From Maylandia zebra (taxonomy: Eukaryota > Chordata > Actinopteri > Cichliformes > Cichlidae): a stretch of 64,000 nucleotides of DNA. The stretch covers positions 12,018,137 to 12,082,136 of the forward strand of contig NC_135172.1 of the NCBI RefSeq assembly GCF_041146795.1, read 5' to 3'. Shown here one piece after another: positions 32,203-44,819 of the stretch. Every line of letters starts with the position of its first letter. Position 1 is the stretch's first letter. The position numbers and the translations under genes were made by a program. Below the pieces are notes generated by a model, which had not been told where the DNA came from, did not search any database, and was given only the letters and a program-made list of their open reading frames with translations.

Positions 32203-35200
32203 TTAAAAAAATAATAATAAAGCTCCAATCTCCTCAGGCGGACTCTCTTCTAGGCTCTCCTGACTGTTCCCTTTACATGCTGATGATGTGTCTTGTAAAT
32301 CTGGATCCCTTTCCAGCAGGACGCTCCTCTTTTTCAGACAGTACCTCAGCTGCTCTCTCTCCTGACAGTCAGCTGTCCACCTCTGCATGGCCAGTCGAGC
32401 CAGCGCCGGCATTTGAGGCAGAGCTCGGAGCAGAGCGGGCAGCCAGGCTGAGCACGGAGCAGAGGTTGAAGGTCGCAAACTGACATCCACGTCTTCCAGA
32501 GAGCCCAGACCTCCTGCTGCAAACAGACTGCACCAACCGTTGTCTCCCACCAAGCTGTTGTAGGACAGATCCAGTGCACGGAGTGAGGAGAGACAGCCCC
32601 GTCTGCACACGGCAGCTGCACAGAGGAAGAGGACCCATTGATAACTGATCACTTTATGCCTGTTCACTTTACTTGTTATGATATTTTGATACCACGGTAA
32701 GCATTTACAGGATATTGTTTTATACAGGAAAACTGTTACTCAATAAGGCCGATCTACTAGTTGTTTTTCTCTTTCTCTGTGACCCAAGAATTAATGTGTA
32801 GGACTCACAGGCTGGTACCAGAAGGTCGAAAACACCACAGAGATGAGACCACTTCCTTACTCCCATCCTCCCTTTTTCTTTATCTCCTGGAAAAGGCTCG
32901 TTAAAGGCTAGGTGGTTTGTTTCAGAATTCACTGATGAAAGAACTCTGTATTTTATGTCTAGGAGTGTATTTTGCTGGGATGATCATAAATTATAGCTGA
33001 ACTGATAAACTACACACAGGATACTTCTTGGCTCACAAGGCAGGAAGACGTTTCCTTATTTGGTCTGTACCGGTTTGAACTGGGAAAGCTGACACACGAA
33101 CCTTTTTTTTCATCTATATAAACTGCTGTGTATCAAATAAACCTTTGAGTCGATTGGGAAGGCAACCTAAAGCAGTCTCTGTTTTCTTGTTCTCCCAAGC
33201 TGCTCCCGAGCTCGTACTAACACGCTGAATGGCATACCTGAGTGTTACTTTAAATAATTAGGAATCTTAGAAGGAAAGGACAGAACTCTGCTTATAGCTC
33301 ACGCCACGGAGGAAACCCGGGAAGGCAATTTCCTTCAATCTTGGTGTCAGAAGTGGGATGGCTGACAGAAGGTAAATATGCGTCTTTCATATTTATATAA
33401 AGACCTATTATACCTCTCTCAGTGATCGATCCATAAAAAAAAACGGGATATGCTGACGAAGTTTCACTTAGTGATCCAGAGAGATACACTGACTGACTTC
33501 CTCAGTCCCCGAATAAAGTAAATTAACCCTTGTGTGGTGTTGGTGGACCCGCTAGAGTTGTGGCTTTCCAAATTAACACTATCAAACAATTTTCTTTTAT
33601 ATAAAATGTTATAAATAAATCAGTTATAATCAAGTGGAAAGACACAACACATTTATACGTAAATAATAATAATAATAATAATAATTAATTGTTTAATTTT
33701 TCTTTAAAAAAAAAAAAAAAACAAAAAAAACAAAAAAAGAAAAAACACGGGTCTCAAGGGTTAAAAGCAGTAAATTAAAAGCAGAAAGACACAGGGAGTT
33801 GCCTGTTGTTAAGTGAGAGTTGCTCACACAAACAAAAAATTGCTAGCAATAAATTTAAAGTGACCTCAGCTGTGCCGCAGCGAAAATACTAACCTAAATC
33901 CTCCTAGCGTGTAAACCCCTCTGGAAATCACTGAACATGGGTCAGAATTATTCAAAGACCACAGACAGGTCCGATAAAAAAATCTAAAGTACCTGTAAAA
34001 CCAAAAATTAATAAAATACAAAATAAAGTCTCAAATAACGGCTCAGTATAACTCCCATTTCCGGTTACGTGTAACCTACGTCCGCGAATCGGTGAAGACG
34101 TCCATGATCACGTATCCAGAACATGCGGGAGTGCTTATGTGACTGACTTTGTTTACAACTTAAGAAGTTCAATGCATTCTAATTTCTTTTCGGAGCCTTA
34201 TCCCGAACGATTATCGCCAGAAAACAGGTCAGTAGAAATGTTGAATATCATTTGTGATAAGAAAAGTAGTCTGCTTAAAAAGTCCTGTAGAAAATATATG
34301 ATAGAATGCCGCGACGTGATGCATCAAATGTTACCGCTATGGACAAAAGGAGGGTAAATAATGACAAAGTCGCCGATTTCTTTAAGAATCTAAAGAAATT
34401 CCTGCTAACAATGTCCAGAGACAAAATTGACTTAAATGCAGTAACTATGTGTAAACAGAAGCCTGATGAATCTATCCTAGTATTCATAAAACGCTTTATG
34501 CACTGTTGGACAAGCTAGAGGTGCAAATTTAGCTCAGTTTTCCAGCAGCCGCAGACACCCAAAGCAAAAATGAATTTGTGTATTTAATTTAACACAAAGG
34601 GTGAAATGTTTGCTGACACTGATAACAGCTTATGTTTTCTCTGCCCTATGTACCGACATGATGGAGAAGGAACATCCTCTGTGTCAGCTGGACCCTCAGC
34701 AGAGAATGAACTCAACATCCTTTTTGTCCGGTACTCTATGTCACACACTGTGCCAAAAAAAACGTGTACAGACGCCACTAACAGGTAATCCCATGACTGG
34801 GAGCCACACTTTTGTTTCTCTCACACTGTTCAACAACATGATAACTGCTCACACAAGTGAAGGTCAAACAGTGATTTTGTCACATAACTCAGACATAGTT
34901 TATGACATAACTACACCATGTCGTCACATAGATCTAACCTACCCTATCCACTGTACTATTTCTGCAGTTACATTGCCAGCTGAATACCAGAATATGACAT
35001 TGTGGTCTAAAAGTGAGAATGATATAGGATTTATTGACTGTACACTTTATCACGTACACCTATTAAAACACAACAAGCAGTATATGTCAAGCAGCATCCC
35101 ATTTCCACGGAAAAAGCCGCAGCCCTAGATGTCATCACAGGAGATTTATTGACTACAGGAGTAATAAAGCCCACACTCCTGTCAATCCTGTGCCAAAGCC

Positions 35201-38200
35201 TAACAAACCTGGCGTATGGCGTTTCATACAAGACTTAAGGCAAATTAATGCAGTCAACATTCCTCTGCCACCTCTCGTTTCAGATGTTCACAGCATATTG
35301 ACATGCATTGCATACACACTTTACCGTGGTGGATTTCAGTACCTGTGCATGAAGACACACAGCCGTTATTTGCATTCACACATAGAAATAAGCAGTACAC
35401 TTGGACTCGTTTGCCCCAAGGCATGATAGACAGCTCTGCTGCTTTCTCAATGGTGCTTCACTCCTCCAGGGCTGCACCCTGATCCACATGTGGATGACCT
35501 CCCCTCTGTGCTGAAAGTGAAAAACTATGTCAAACTGCTACACACATGCTTCTCCAGCACCTCCAAAAGACTGGCCACAAAGCATCTGCAAAGAAAATGC
35601 AGTACTGTCAGACTTCTGTTCAATATTTGGGATTCACACTGTCTCACGGAAAACGTTCCATGACTGCAGACAGGGTCAAAGCTGTGACCTCCGTCCCTCG
35701 TCCCACTACACAGAAGGAAATGTTGTCCTTCCTAGGCATGGTGAACTATTGCAGACAGTGGATACCAGACTGTTCTTTTCATGACCACATTCTGCGTGAC
35801 TGTTGTAAAAAAAAAAGACAAGCCTCCTCGAATACTGTGGTCCACAGAAATGACTGCCTCTTTCAATGCATTACAGGGAGTGCTGACCTCCGCCACTCAA
35901 AGGTGCTGCCTGAATTGTTCAGGAATGCCGGCCTGCCTGAGGGCAGTAGCAGCTTGCTCTATCATGATAAGGGACTGCGGGAAGCTCACACTCTCACATG
36001 ACACTATTCTACACACCAATCACCAGGTCACGACCATTGTAGCAAACATAACTAAACAACATATGCAAATCTCACTATAAAAGCGAGCAGCACACCTGAT
36101 TCGCCAGCACATTTATTGATCCTATGCTGTGTTCTTCTGACCGACAGGATGGCTCAGACAGGCTTGACGATCATGACTGCATGACACGTATACAGGAATC
36201 CACAGCACCATGTCCAGATTTAGAGCAAACACCTATCTCAGACTCAGCCATGGTTTATGTGGACGGGTCCTGTTCAAGGCCGAGTGACAACTCATTTCTT
36301 TGTGGCTATTCAGTGGTGACATTGCCTGACATCATACTAGAGGCTCACTCATTACCATTTCACTCAGCACAAAAAGCAGAGCTCATGGCTTTAATACGCG
36401 CCTGTGAGCTACATTTGGATAAGCATGTGACAATTTACACAGACAGCCGCTATGCATTTGGCGTTGTGCATGACTTTGGCACATTGTGGAGACAGGGAGG
36501 ATTTAGATCTGCTGATGGAAAATAAATTGCAAATTCTGATTTTGTTAAAAGACTTTTGCAGGCTATACAGCTGCCATCGGCCGTTGCAGTTGTAAAAACG
36601 AAAGGACACAGTACAGCTGACACAGACGAAGCAACAGGTAATGCTTTAGCAGACGTGACAGCCAAGGCTGCAGCTGCATCACAGCTCCCACCTCCGCAGG
36701 AAGTATTATCTGTGCCCCTACAGCTGCCACTTGTTACACTCCCAGACTATTTAGAAAGAAATGTTGATTTAAAATTCATACAAAAGCAAGCCTCTGCATA
36801 GAATAATGACTGTACCTTAGATGACAGAGATGGCTTATACAAAATCTTAAGGGTTTGATTGCCCTCCCATATTCCCTGATGCCAGTCCTTGCCCGACATT
36901 TTCACTGTGTGAGTCATGTCGGACAAAGAGGGGTAATAGGGGCAATAAAATCAAGATTTGTAATTGAGAAAACATGACATGCAGTAAAAAGCATATTAGC
37001 AACCTGTCTAACATGTGCGCGAACTAATGTAGGTAGCTCAAAAGCAAAACATCAGCATTTACCATAACCAGATTTTCCATTTCATACATTACAAATTGAT
37101 TTTACACATATGCCAGCGCAAGGAAGCATCAAGTACTTACTGGTAATAGTGGATCAATTTAGTAAATGAGTAGAAGCTTATCCAACCTCAAAAGAAACTG
37201 CAGAAGTAGTCTGTCAAAAGTTGAGCAATGAAATAATACCCAGATTCGGAATACCTCACCAGATTAACAGTGATAGAGGATCTTCATTCACATTAGAAGT
37301 AATTCAAAAGTGTGCTAAAACTTTAATGACCTGGGTCAAATTACTTCCTCAAGTCCTGTGTGAGATTAGAATGACTCCATCTGCAGTAACCAAATTATCT
37401 CCATTTGAAATAAGACTATTTCCAACACCATGGTCAGCTTCCAGAGGGGCACCGCTAGTAGAAGGTGATGTATATTGCATTGTCCACTGATGTTCACAAC
37501 CTGGTAGAAACACTGAATAATAACTATCAGAAAGTTTGTCTCTCTCAGCCTTTCCCCTCCACAGTTCCACCAGTGGAGACAAGGAGACGCATGTTGGAGA
37601 AGCCACTAAAACCAAGGACACTCTGGGAGGCCGCGTGTTCCAGCCCCCAGGCTTTACTGGCAGTGACGAAGAACCAGCATCCTCACAGACGGACAACCTC
37701 AGTGGATTCATGCCAGCAGGGTTAAGACCAGCCCAATCGGACCATCTCAGGCGTCGGATCAAGCAGACGACATCTCCGGCGAGCCAGCGCCCGGAACTAG
37801 AGCAAATAAACACACACGGGTAGATGACATCTCAGGCGAGCCAGCGCCCGGATCCAAAAGTTACATACACACACGCAATCACTGATTAAGACACAACGTC
37901 TGAAAGAACAACAACAAGGTACTCAAACATGCAGCAGGAACAGAAAGCCAAAAGTACCACATGATGTCTAACCTGATAAAGCCAGACTCATTTCATCCTG
38001 ATAATGGAGAAAATGAAATGCCCATTGTCATCATACGGCGCTTATTCTGTGTCTCTCGAACCTGGGACCAGGCCAGGAGACAACTGAAGAACTGTTTTTC
38101 TTATATACTTTCTTATATATTTAGGTTATTTATCATATCTATCGCATTAACCTTAGGATTTCTCTTTGCTATTTTGTATTGTAAACTGCAACCATGTTCA

Positions 38201-41143
38201 CATTTCTGCAGGTCATATTTTGCTGACGATACCTCATGTTCTATTTTGCAAGACACCTACTTAATGCACTCCTCACGCTCCCTAAAATCAGTAAATAGCA
38301 ACATAGACGCCACTAATAAACCATCTTATGCACCCTCTAGAGCAGGAGCTAACGCCTGGTATGAAAATGCCAGAACAGCCGCTCGTGATTTAGGAAACAG
38401 TAACTGTTATGTCTGTTCAAAGGCTAATCCAGAACAGGTAATAGTAGGATACCCCATATCCGGTTTCCCCCTCACTGAGGGACTAGAGAAAATCAGCGGA
38501 AATAATGCTCTCTTTAAAGACGCTTTACAGTTGACTCTGAGCCCTCTCGACTGCTTACTTAGACACACACACACACACGAACTAACCCTGAGACTCCATT
38601 AGGCGAATTATTGAAGTTATCTAATGACACCGCAGGGACCTGCGCCCCAATGAAACGCCCTAAGAATAGGTTAAAGCCCTCACTGCCCTTAGGACAGATC
38701 CCTCTCCATTTTAATACTAGTATGATATGTCTGCGCAGACTAAAGTTAACTGGCCCAGACACACACATAGATTATACAAAGGATAACTATACATTCTTCT
38801 CTGACTCCCCAGGTGCACGCTGTAATGAGACATGGCTAGCTGTCTCTATGGCTGAAGTTGTATCATATCTGGAGGAACACACACACAGTTCAAGTTCGAG
38901 CAGAGAATCAATCATTGTTCCCCCAGACGGTGTATTGAATGACACTGACTGGGGGGAGTTAGTTAAATCACACATGGTCACGCGCCTAACTAGACCAATC
39001 CCACATGCTTATTGGTTGTGCAATAATACCCTTAGATTAGCTTTACCTGTTAATTGGACCGGTACCTGTGGTCTAGTAACCGTTGATGTATGCTGTACTT
39101 TCATTCCCAATAATACTGCTCCTAACGGTTCATTCACACAAGCTATGAATAAACTTGAAGCATTGCAGATAGAACTAATTGCCAATACAGGTCACGGTCA
39201 GTGGCTACATAAGTGGCTACAGGACACGTTTGGAAGATGGAAGGAACTAATTGTAGCCTTTGTAACCGTTGCAGCATGTTTTTGATGATTATTGTCTGTT
39301 GTGTGGTATCCTGTGTACGTTCAATGATAACCCGTATGGCTACTAGTACAGCTACTTCAATGTATTTGCAATTGGCACAAATTGACCCAGATTATGTGTC
39401 AGATGTCATCGATGATCCTGATGTATGTATTGAGCATTAGATTGTGAATTACTCAATTGTCAAAGAAGAGAATGACGTTTTCTTCTTTTTCTTTTCTTCT
39501 TTTTCCAATTTTGATATTAAGCTTGCTCGAAGGACCAGTTACATTTATGATTTGTTTCACATTTATGATTTATCTTTATATTATGTTATTACATTCTGTC
39601 TTTATACTATGTTATCATTACATGATAAAAGGGGAGAACTGTTATGATATTTTGATACCACGGTAAGCATTTACAGGATATTGTTTTATACAGGAAAACT
39701 GTTACTCAATAAGGCCGATCTACTAGTTGTTTTTCTCTTTCTCTGTGACCCAAGAATTAATGTGTAGGACTCACAGGCTGGTACCAGAAGGTCGAAAACA
39801 CCACAGAGATGAGACCACTTCCTTACTCCCATCCTCCCTTTTTCTTTATCTCCTGGAAAAGGCTCGTTAAAGGCTAGGTGGTTTGTTTCAGAATTCACTG
39901 ATGAAAGAACTCTGTATTTTATGTCTAGGAGTGTATTTTGCTGGGATGATCATAAATTATAGCTGAACTGATAAACTACACACAGGATACTTCTTGGCTC
40001 ACAAGGCAGGAAGACGTTTCCTTATTTGGTCTGTACCGGTTTGAACTGGGAAAGCTGACACACGAACCTTTTTTTTCATCTATATAAACTGCTGTGTATC
40101 AAATAAACCTTTGAGTCGATTGGGAAGGCAACCTAAAGCAGTCTCTGTTTTCTTGTTCTCCCAAGCTGCTCCCGAGCTCGTACTAACACGCTGAATGGCA
40201 TACCTGAGTGTTACTTTAAATAATTAGGAATCTTAGAAGGAAAGGACAGAACTCTGCTTATAGCTCACGCCACGGAGGAAACCCGGGAAGGCAATTTCCT
40301 TCATTACTGTTTTGTTCACAATGTTTCTGATGGAGACAAAAATAACACCGAATAGTTTCATTGTTTTGTTTTATACGACAGCTACAGATGCTGGCAGCAT
40401 GAAATAAATGAAAGAAATATCAATTTCCTTCAGGCTTTACTTGTCTTAATATACATTTATGCAGCCTAATGATCCACTACAGACCAAAAAAGAAAAAGTA
40501 TAATGTCATTGTGTGTTAGTTACCCAGATGTAGCATGTCATCAGTGGTGAGCTCGCAGCTGCAAAGACGGAGCTCGCTGATGACTGATGGCTGCAGAGCA
40601 TCCAGCAGGAGCGCCAAGTGACCGCCAACCACTTTACACCAGGAAATATCCACCGTGCGCAGATAGGACACCGCCAGGGCTGATGCATAAACACAAAGTT
40701 TTCACCATTTCAGGCTAGAGGGTGGAAGAGGTATTCGGGGAGAATGACTTGAAGGAAAACTTCTATAAATAAACAAGTGTGTGTGTGTGTGTTACCCAGA
40801 GCAGTGAAGGACTCGTTGCTCATGTAGCAGCTGTTGAATGGCAGCCGCCTCATTTGTGTCGCAGGGAGGGCGGAGACCAGCAGGTGGACCACACCTCCCA
40901 CTTCCTTATTGGATGACACATCAAGCTCGGTCAGTGCAGTGAGAGAGGGCAGCACCTGGACTGAAAAACAACGAGTCACATGACTGCTGCAGCGAGCATG
41001 CGATTAGTGTCCGGCGTGTGAGATTGGTAGCAACTGACTCAGAGCCTCTAGATCATCTCGCGTGAGGCAACACAGGTGGAGGTCGAGTCTCTCCAGGTGT
41101 GTGACGTGAGCCAGGTGAAAGGTGAGGCGGCTCAGTCCACCAG
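32203..41143 (-). CDS. LRRC31-like leucine-rich-repeat exons (left arm), intron 3 holds an ERV
   Basis: Minus-strand exons 41143-41039, 40960-40796, 40679-40524 and 32615-32203 each start and end in phase 1 with good AG/GT sites. They give ribonuclease-inhibitor-type LRRs: HLERLDLHLCCLTRDDLEAL, LTALTELDVSSNKEVGG, LRTVDISWCKVVGG and LSSLRALDLSYNSLVGDNG. An acidic tail follows and a stop at 32205-32203. The repeat pattern and last exon resemble LRRC31, a poorly known epithelial LRR protein; the assignment is from memory and moderate. The ERV 32674-40303 lies in the last intron, antisense to the gene. The 5' LRR exons normal for LRRC31 are absent: HERC exons precede instead, with compatible phase. 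Confidence 0.65.
32674..33337 (+). repeat. ERV 5' LTR (664 bp)
   Basis: TGTTATGATA...TTTCCTTCA. TATA-like CTATATAAA at about 33113-33122 and AATAAA at 33136-33141 give promoter and polyadenylation signals close together. Confidence 0.93.
33342..33359 (+). promoter_or_regulatory. ERV primer-binding site, tRNA-Leu(CAG) type
   Basis: TGGTGTCAGAAGTGGGAT, four bases after the LTR, complements the 3' end of vertebrate tRNA-Leu(CAG) (...TCCCACTTCTGACA plus CCA). Known from the tRNA family; the match is visible over 17-18 bases. Confidence 0.8.
34139..35128 (+). pseudogene. ERV gag-like and protease-region remnants
   Basis: Overlapping short frames (34139-34357, 34306-34518, 34601-35128) fill this part. 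The second carries a capsid-like stretch with QKPDESILVFIKRF, resembling the major-homology-type region of gammaretroviral capsids. Frames change several times and stops are frequent, so no full Gag is encoded. A zinc-knuckle-like CFLCPMYRHD is doubtful. Placement between the primer site and RT supports gag/pro; the exact domain limits are not visible. Confidence 0.5.
35190..37490 (+). pseudogene. ERV pol (RT, RNase H, integrase), multiply broken
   Basis: RT begins with a KPNKPGVWRFIQDLRQINA stretch (35190), runs through frame changes near 35340-35560, and has HVDD at about 35495 where the catalytic motif normally begins with Tyr. RNase H lies at 36250-36530 (VYVDGSCSRP, AELMAL, YTDSRYAF) and ends at a premature TAA near 36523. 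Its last part continues after this. Integrase (36880-37400) shows His/Cys zinc-binding residues and VEAYPTSKETAEVV, with in-frame stops near 36799, 36972, 37067 and 37167. The protein cannot be made intact. Class I ERV relationship is from the RNase H/integrase motifs. Confidence 0.85.
37961..39440 (+). pseudogene. ERV env-like region, frameshifted
   Basis: Two long frames (37961-38602 and 38611-39285) and a short third (to 39440). The first has a hydrophobic segment near residues 50-75 followed by Cys-rich sequence. The second contains several N-glycosylation sequons and Cys pairs, then a helical ectodomain and a terminal membrane segment with Cys-Cys near 39290-39330. The first break falls in an ACACAC run at 38567-38580, suggesting replication slippage. 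Position before the polypurine tract supports env. No functional statement is possible. Confidence 0.7.
39626..39639 (+). promoter_or_regulatory. ERV polypurine tract
   Basis: AAAAAGGGGAGAAC-type purine run directly before the 3' LTR. Confidence 0.85.
39640..40303 (+). repeat. ERV 3' LTR (664 bp)
   Basis: Same length as the 5' LTR and identical on reading. Confidence 0.93.
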
Positions 41144-41285
41144 CTAGAAGCAGCTTTACAGTATATTAATCAGAACAATGCTGCTCTCTAATGTATCTTG
41201 GTAAAGCGCAGAAAAATCTAATGTTTTATATGATACAGTGTGATTTCAGTAACATATCATAATGGAGGCTTCAGCAAGTACTTAC

Positions 41286-42700
41286 GAAGGAAATCTTTCC
41301 TCTGCTCTTCAGTTAGTTCATCAAATACCTCCCAAAACATCTGTATGGTGGGGTGGCGGTCATGATATCTCCAACCATAACTTGTGTTCTGAAAACAGTG
41401 AAAATGACTGTTATAATCATAGAGTTTGTAAGGTCAGGCATACACTATGTTGCCAAAAGTATTCCCTAACACATCCAAATCATTCAATTAATGTGTTCCA
41501 ATCACTTCCATGGACACAGGTGTATTAGATCAAGCACCTAGGCATGCAGACTACTTCTACAAACATGTGTGAAAGGACGAGTCGCTCTCAGGAACTGAAT
41601 GAATTCCAGCATGGTAATGTGATAGGATGCACCAGTGCAACAAGTCCAGTCATGAAATTTCCTCGCTATTAAATATTCCATAGTCAGCTGTTAGTGATAT
41701 TATAACAAAGTGGAAGTAATTGGAAATGACAGCTAGTCAGCTGATGCTAAGGCTCATAGTGCACTTAAGTCACCAATATCTGCAGTCTGCTGTTGTTACA
41801 GATGTCCAAACTTCATTGGTTTCCATGGCTGAGCAGCTGCATCCCAGCCTTACACTGACAAACACAATGCAAAGCGTCAGATGGAGTGATTTAAGCATCT
41901 CAACACTGGACTCTAAAGCAGTGGAGATGTGTTTACTGGAGTGACGAATCACACTTCTCTGACTGGCAATCCGATGGATGTGTCAGGGTTTGGTGGTTGC
42001 CAGAAGTACTTGTCTGACTGCACTGTGCCAAGTGTAAAGTGTGGGCATGTGTGCACATGGCTGGGCACCAGTGCACAATACAAGGTCCATAAAGACATGG
42101 ATGAGTGAGTTTGGTGTAGAAGAACTGGACTAGCCTGCACAGAGTCCTGACCTCAACCTGATAGAACATCTTTGGGATGAATTAGAGCAGCAACTGTGAG
42201 CCAGGCCTTCTCCTCCAACGTCAGTGTCTGACACCATAAATGCACCTCTGGAAGAATAGTCAAAAAATTCCCATAAACACACCTAAACCTTGTGGAAAGC
42301 TTTCCCAGAAGAGTGGAAGCAGTTATAGCTGCGAAGGGTGGGCTGACTATTATATTATACTATCATACAAAAGTCTGGATTAAGACTGAGATGTGACTCA
42401 AGTTCATATTTGTGTTAAAGCAGCCGACTGAATGCTTTTGACAGTATGCAGTACACAGTTATTGTGCTACAGGACAGCTGTGAAACTACAGCCTGTGTCT
42501 GTTTGGCTGACTGTACCTGTTTGAACTTTTCCCAGTCATGCACGTCCTGGCCGACCAGCACTCCCTGCAGCTCCTCTGGTCGAAACAGCCTCACCAAATC
42601 CTGCTCACACACCAGGAAGAAGCCTCGCTTGAACTCCTGGAACAGACTCTCCACTGATGTGTTGAAGGCATGATTCACATAGGCCTCCACAAACTCCTTC
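41286..42700 (-). pseudogene. HERC-type HECT exons A and B (left arm), catalytic exon absent
   Basis: HERC proteins are HECT ubiquitin (or ISG15) ligases; fish have many HERC5/6-like genes linked to antiviral defence. Exon A (42700-42517, 184 nt) encodes KEFVEAYVNHAFNTSVESLF and LFRPEELQGVLVGQDVHDWE. Exon B (41388-41286, 103 nt) encodes GWRYHDRHPTIQMFWEVFDE. Both are open with AG/GT sites and join in phase 0; exon B ends in phase 1. These cover the end of the HECT N-lobe up to the hinge. The C-lobe exon with the catalytic Cys, seen at 52345, is missing here and the next exon on this strand is an LRR exon (41143). A Tc1 remnant fills intron A-B. Call: duplicated fragment or 5' part of a chimera. 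Confidence 0.75.
41443..42451 (+). mobile_element. Degraded Tc1-type element in HERC intron (left arm)
   Basis: Flanked by TA; ends CACTATGTTGCCAAAAGTAT and, inverted at 42430-42451, a diverged match. The interior holds scattered transposase pieces (QSPDLN-like region near 42145) with large deletions and many frame changes. A deletion of about 150 bp is shared with the right arm but not with the spacer copy. Confidence 0.8.
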
Positions 42701-43641
42701 CTGTTTAGGAGGGAAAATGTTAAATTAGCAAACATTTCACAGAGACAAAGGTGCTGCAGATGAACCTCACAAACACTTCATGTTTTATATTTACCTCATA
42801 TTAAGACCTACTAAGGACCTGATTGTTTTTAATTATGTCCTGATACATAAAACCTGAGAGCTCACATAACTGCATATGCTCAGAATAGACAGCACACATG
42901 GATACAAATTACTGCCTTGCAGCAGCAATCTTCAGACCATCACTATGAGCTCCATACAAGGTTACACTGTTCCTGTTATTAACAGCAGGGGGCACTATCA
43001 GCCACAGACTGGGAGCCAGATATGCTCTGCTGGTGCCTCATTGTTACAGAGGAAAGACTCTATAGTGAGAAACAGCTGAGGGGGAAACACTGATCTGGAA
43101 ACGTCTGAGTGTTACAGAGGATATACATAGCACTGTGGTTCAGTGTCACACAATCACAAACAAATACAGCAAAGTACTAAAAAGGGTGTTGCCTCCAAAG
43201 ATTGCTTTTACTGGTTTGGAGCTTAGGAGGCTTAATAACAACAGGCATGAATGAAGACAGATCAGAACAGCTGTTTGATCACAGCATCCAGTACCAACAC
43301 AATCATCCACACTCAAGAGCCTGTTGGCTTCAGAGTCAGCAGCTGAATGTCTAAAATATCAAATGTCATTTTTGGTCCATCAGCTACAGCATGAACTGCT
43401 TAAAGTGAGAAGCAGCCTGAAGCCCGACAGATTCATCTTTCCAGACTGAAAATATCTCAGAGTGAACCGAGTGGTGCGTTTTCAGGGTGATCTCACAAAG
43501 TCAAATCCCTTTAATGATGTTCTGTCCTGTCTTCCTCTATCAAAAGCACACAAACACTATAAAACATTGTTTCGGTGCTTTGGGGTTTTGTTTTCTACAC
43601 AGAGGTATAGCACGACTAGACCCTAAAGGCAGGCTGCTCAC
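42701..43641. other. Intronic-looking sequence (left arm)
   Basis: No exon or known repeat recognised between HERC exon A and the KIF1-like exons; a diverse single-copy-like stretch. Confidence 0.4.
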
Positions 43642-43977
43642 CTACAACCAGCTCACGAACATCTTTCCAATGGAGCTCGCTGCCCTTCTCGTGGATGAGG
43701 GTCACTGTGATCCTCCGCTGGATCCCCTGCAGCAAACATAACAGGAGCTCAGGATCACAGTGAGCACAGCTAGAGCAACATTACGCTTTAAAAGAAGATA
43801 TTCAACTGTGTACAAAGGAAGCAGTTACCACTGTGTGAGTAATAAGGAAACAACATGTGCACCAATCCTGTACCTGGGGAGCACTTGCTGAACCTTCTTG
43901 GTACCAGCCAGGTGAGCGCTGATATCTGGACACTTCACAGCTCGAGAGCGCTCCATGAGGAGACGAGCATCCCAGCT
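43642..43977 (-). pseudogene. KIF1-like exon pair (left arm)
   Basis: Exon Y (43726-43642, 85 nt, acceptor gctgcag, donor gtgagc) encodes [20 protein letters not shown] then KDVRELVVG. This is a distinctive stretch of KIF1A/KIF1B-type kinesin-3 proteins that lies upstream of the region found at 27.4-29.6 kb. Exon X (43977-43874, 104 nt) reads [20 protein letters not shown] and [11 protein letters not shown] do not recognise X from memory, though its position suggests the same gene. X ends in phase 2 and Y begins in phase 0, so they do not join in frame. Exon Y ends in phase 1 and HERC exon A starts in phase 2, so no in-frame fusion with HERC is possible. Confidence 0.7.
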
Positions 43978-44819
43978 CTGCAATGGAAAACAGACAATGA
44001 ATTCTCTGCTTTTTATCATTAGATGTATTTCTGTATTAAAAAATTCCGTTTATTGGGCCACTTTGTGCTAGAAGAATTTTTCCAGCATAAAATAGCCTCT
44101 ATCATTTCACTAACTAACTTATTTCACTGCTGCTAATGACGTTTCACAAACTGTCACAGGTTTTTTAGCTTCGTTCGTATAAACTTTCTTGTGGTTGAGA
44201 TTCTCGAGAAAACAGCCAGCACACTGAGCAGCAGAGGGTGACAACAGTTGGTTTATAATACGCTGAGATTTGACAGACAGAGACAGAAGAATGAAGGAGA
44301 ACAACACAGAGTCACGCTATCAAGGAGAACCTGGACGGTAGATTCAGCAGTTTGGCTTGAAGCTTGCAAACTGTTTTAACTTGTTATGTCCGATTAAGTT
44401 TTCCTTCCAGGATGCTCGCCAGTTTTCTTTCACTTGTTTCCTGCCAGCAGAATGCATACACAGCTGCAGTAACTACACACAATGTTGCAGAAAACATGGA
44501 GCAGCAACAAACATGTGTTGGTCTCTAATCACCCATTCAAACTCACACAGCGACAGGTCTGTGGTCACTTATATCAGCCAATCAGGGCTAGACTTGGTGT
44601 TGCTTAGCAGGGAAAGAAATAAACTCAATGATAATGACGCTCCAGTTTCTCATGAATACGAATCACTTTAAGCAAGTCTGCAGGTTTCATTTAGTGTTTT
44701 TAACTAAACTCTTTGATGTAATCATTCTGAGTGCAAATCAAAAGTTGGACCTGTTCAGAAGTGTAGTTGTCGGGCATGTAACCGTTCCTGAAACACGCCA
44801 CAGTTTGCCGTCCCTGAAG
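43978..44819. other. No gene recognised (left arm)
   Basis: Unassigned sequence between the kinesin exon and the KDZ transposase fragment. Confidence 0.4.

Larger units (their letters stand above)
32674..40303 (+). mobile_element. Endogenous retrovirus, LTR-complete, coding regions broken
   Basis: 7630 bp with 664-bp LTRs at both ends, flanked by TTACT (32669-32673 and 40304-40308). Order: 5' LTR, tRNA-Leu primer site, gag-like, pol, env-like, polypurine tract, 3' LTR. Every coding region carries frameshifts or stops. The two LTRs read as identical, so insertion is recent despite the dead genes; it was probably mobilised by a helper. RT/RNase H/integrase resemble gamma/epsilon-type (class I) fish ERVs; clade is inference. 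Confidence 0.92.

Noticed and set aside
34139-34518. Intact gag gene
   Set aside because: Only short overlapping frames with stops; called a remnant instead.
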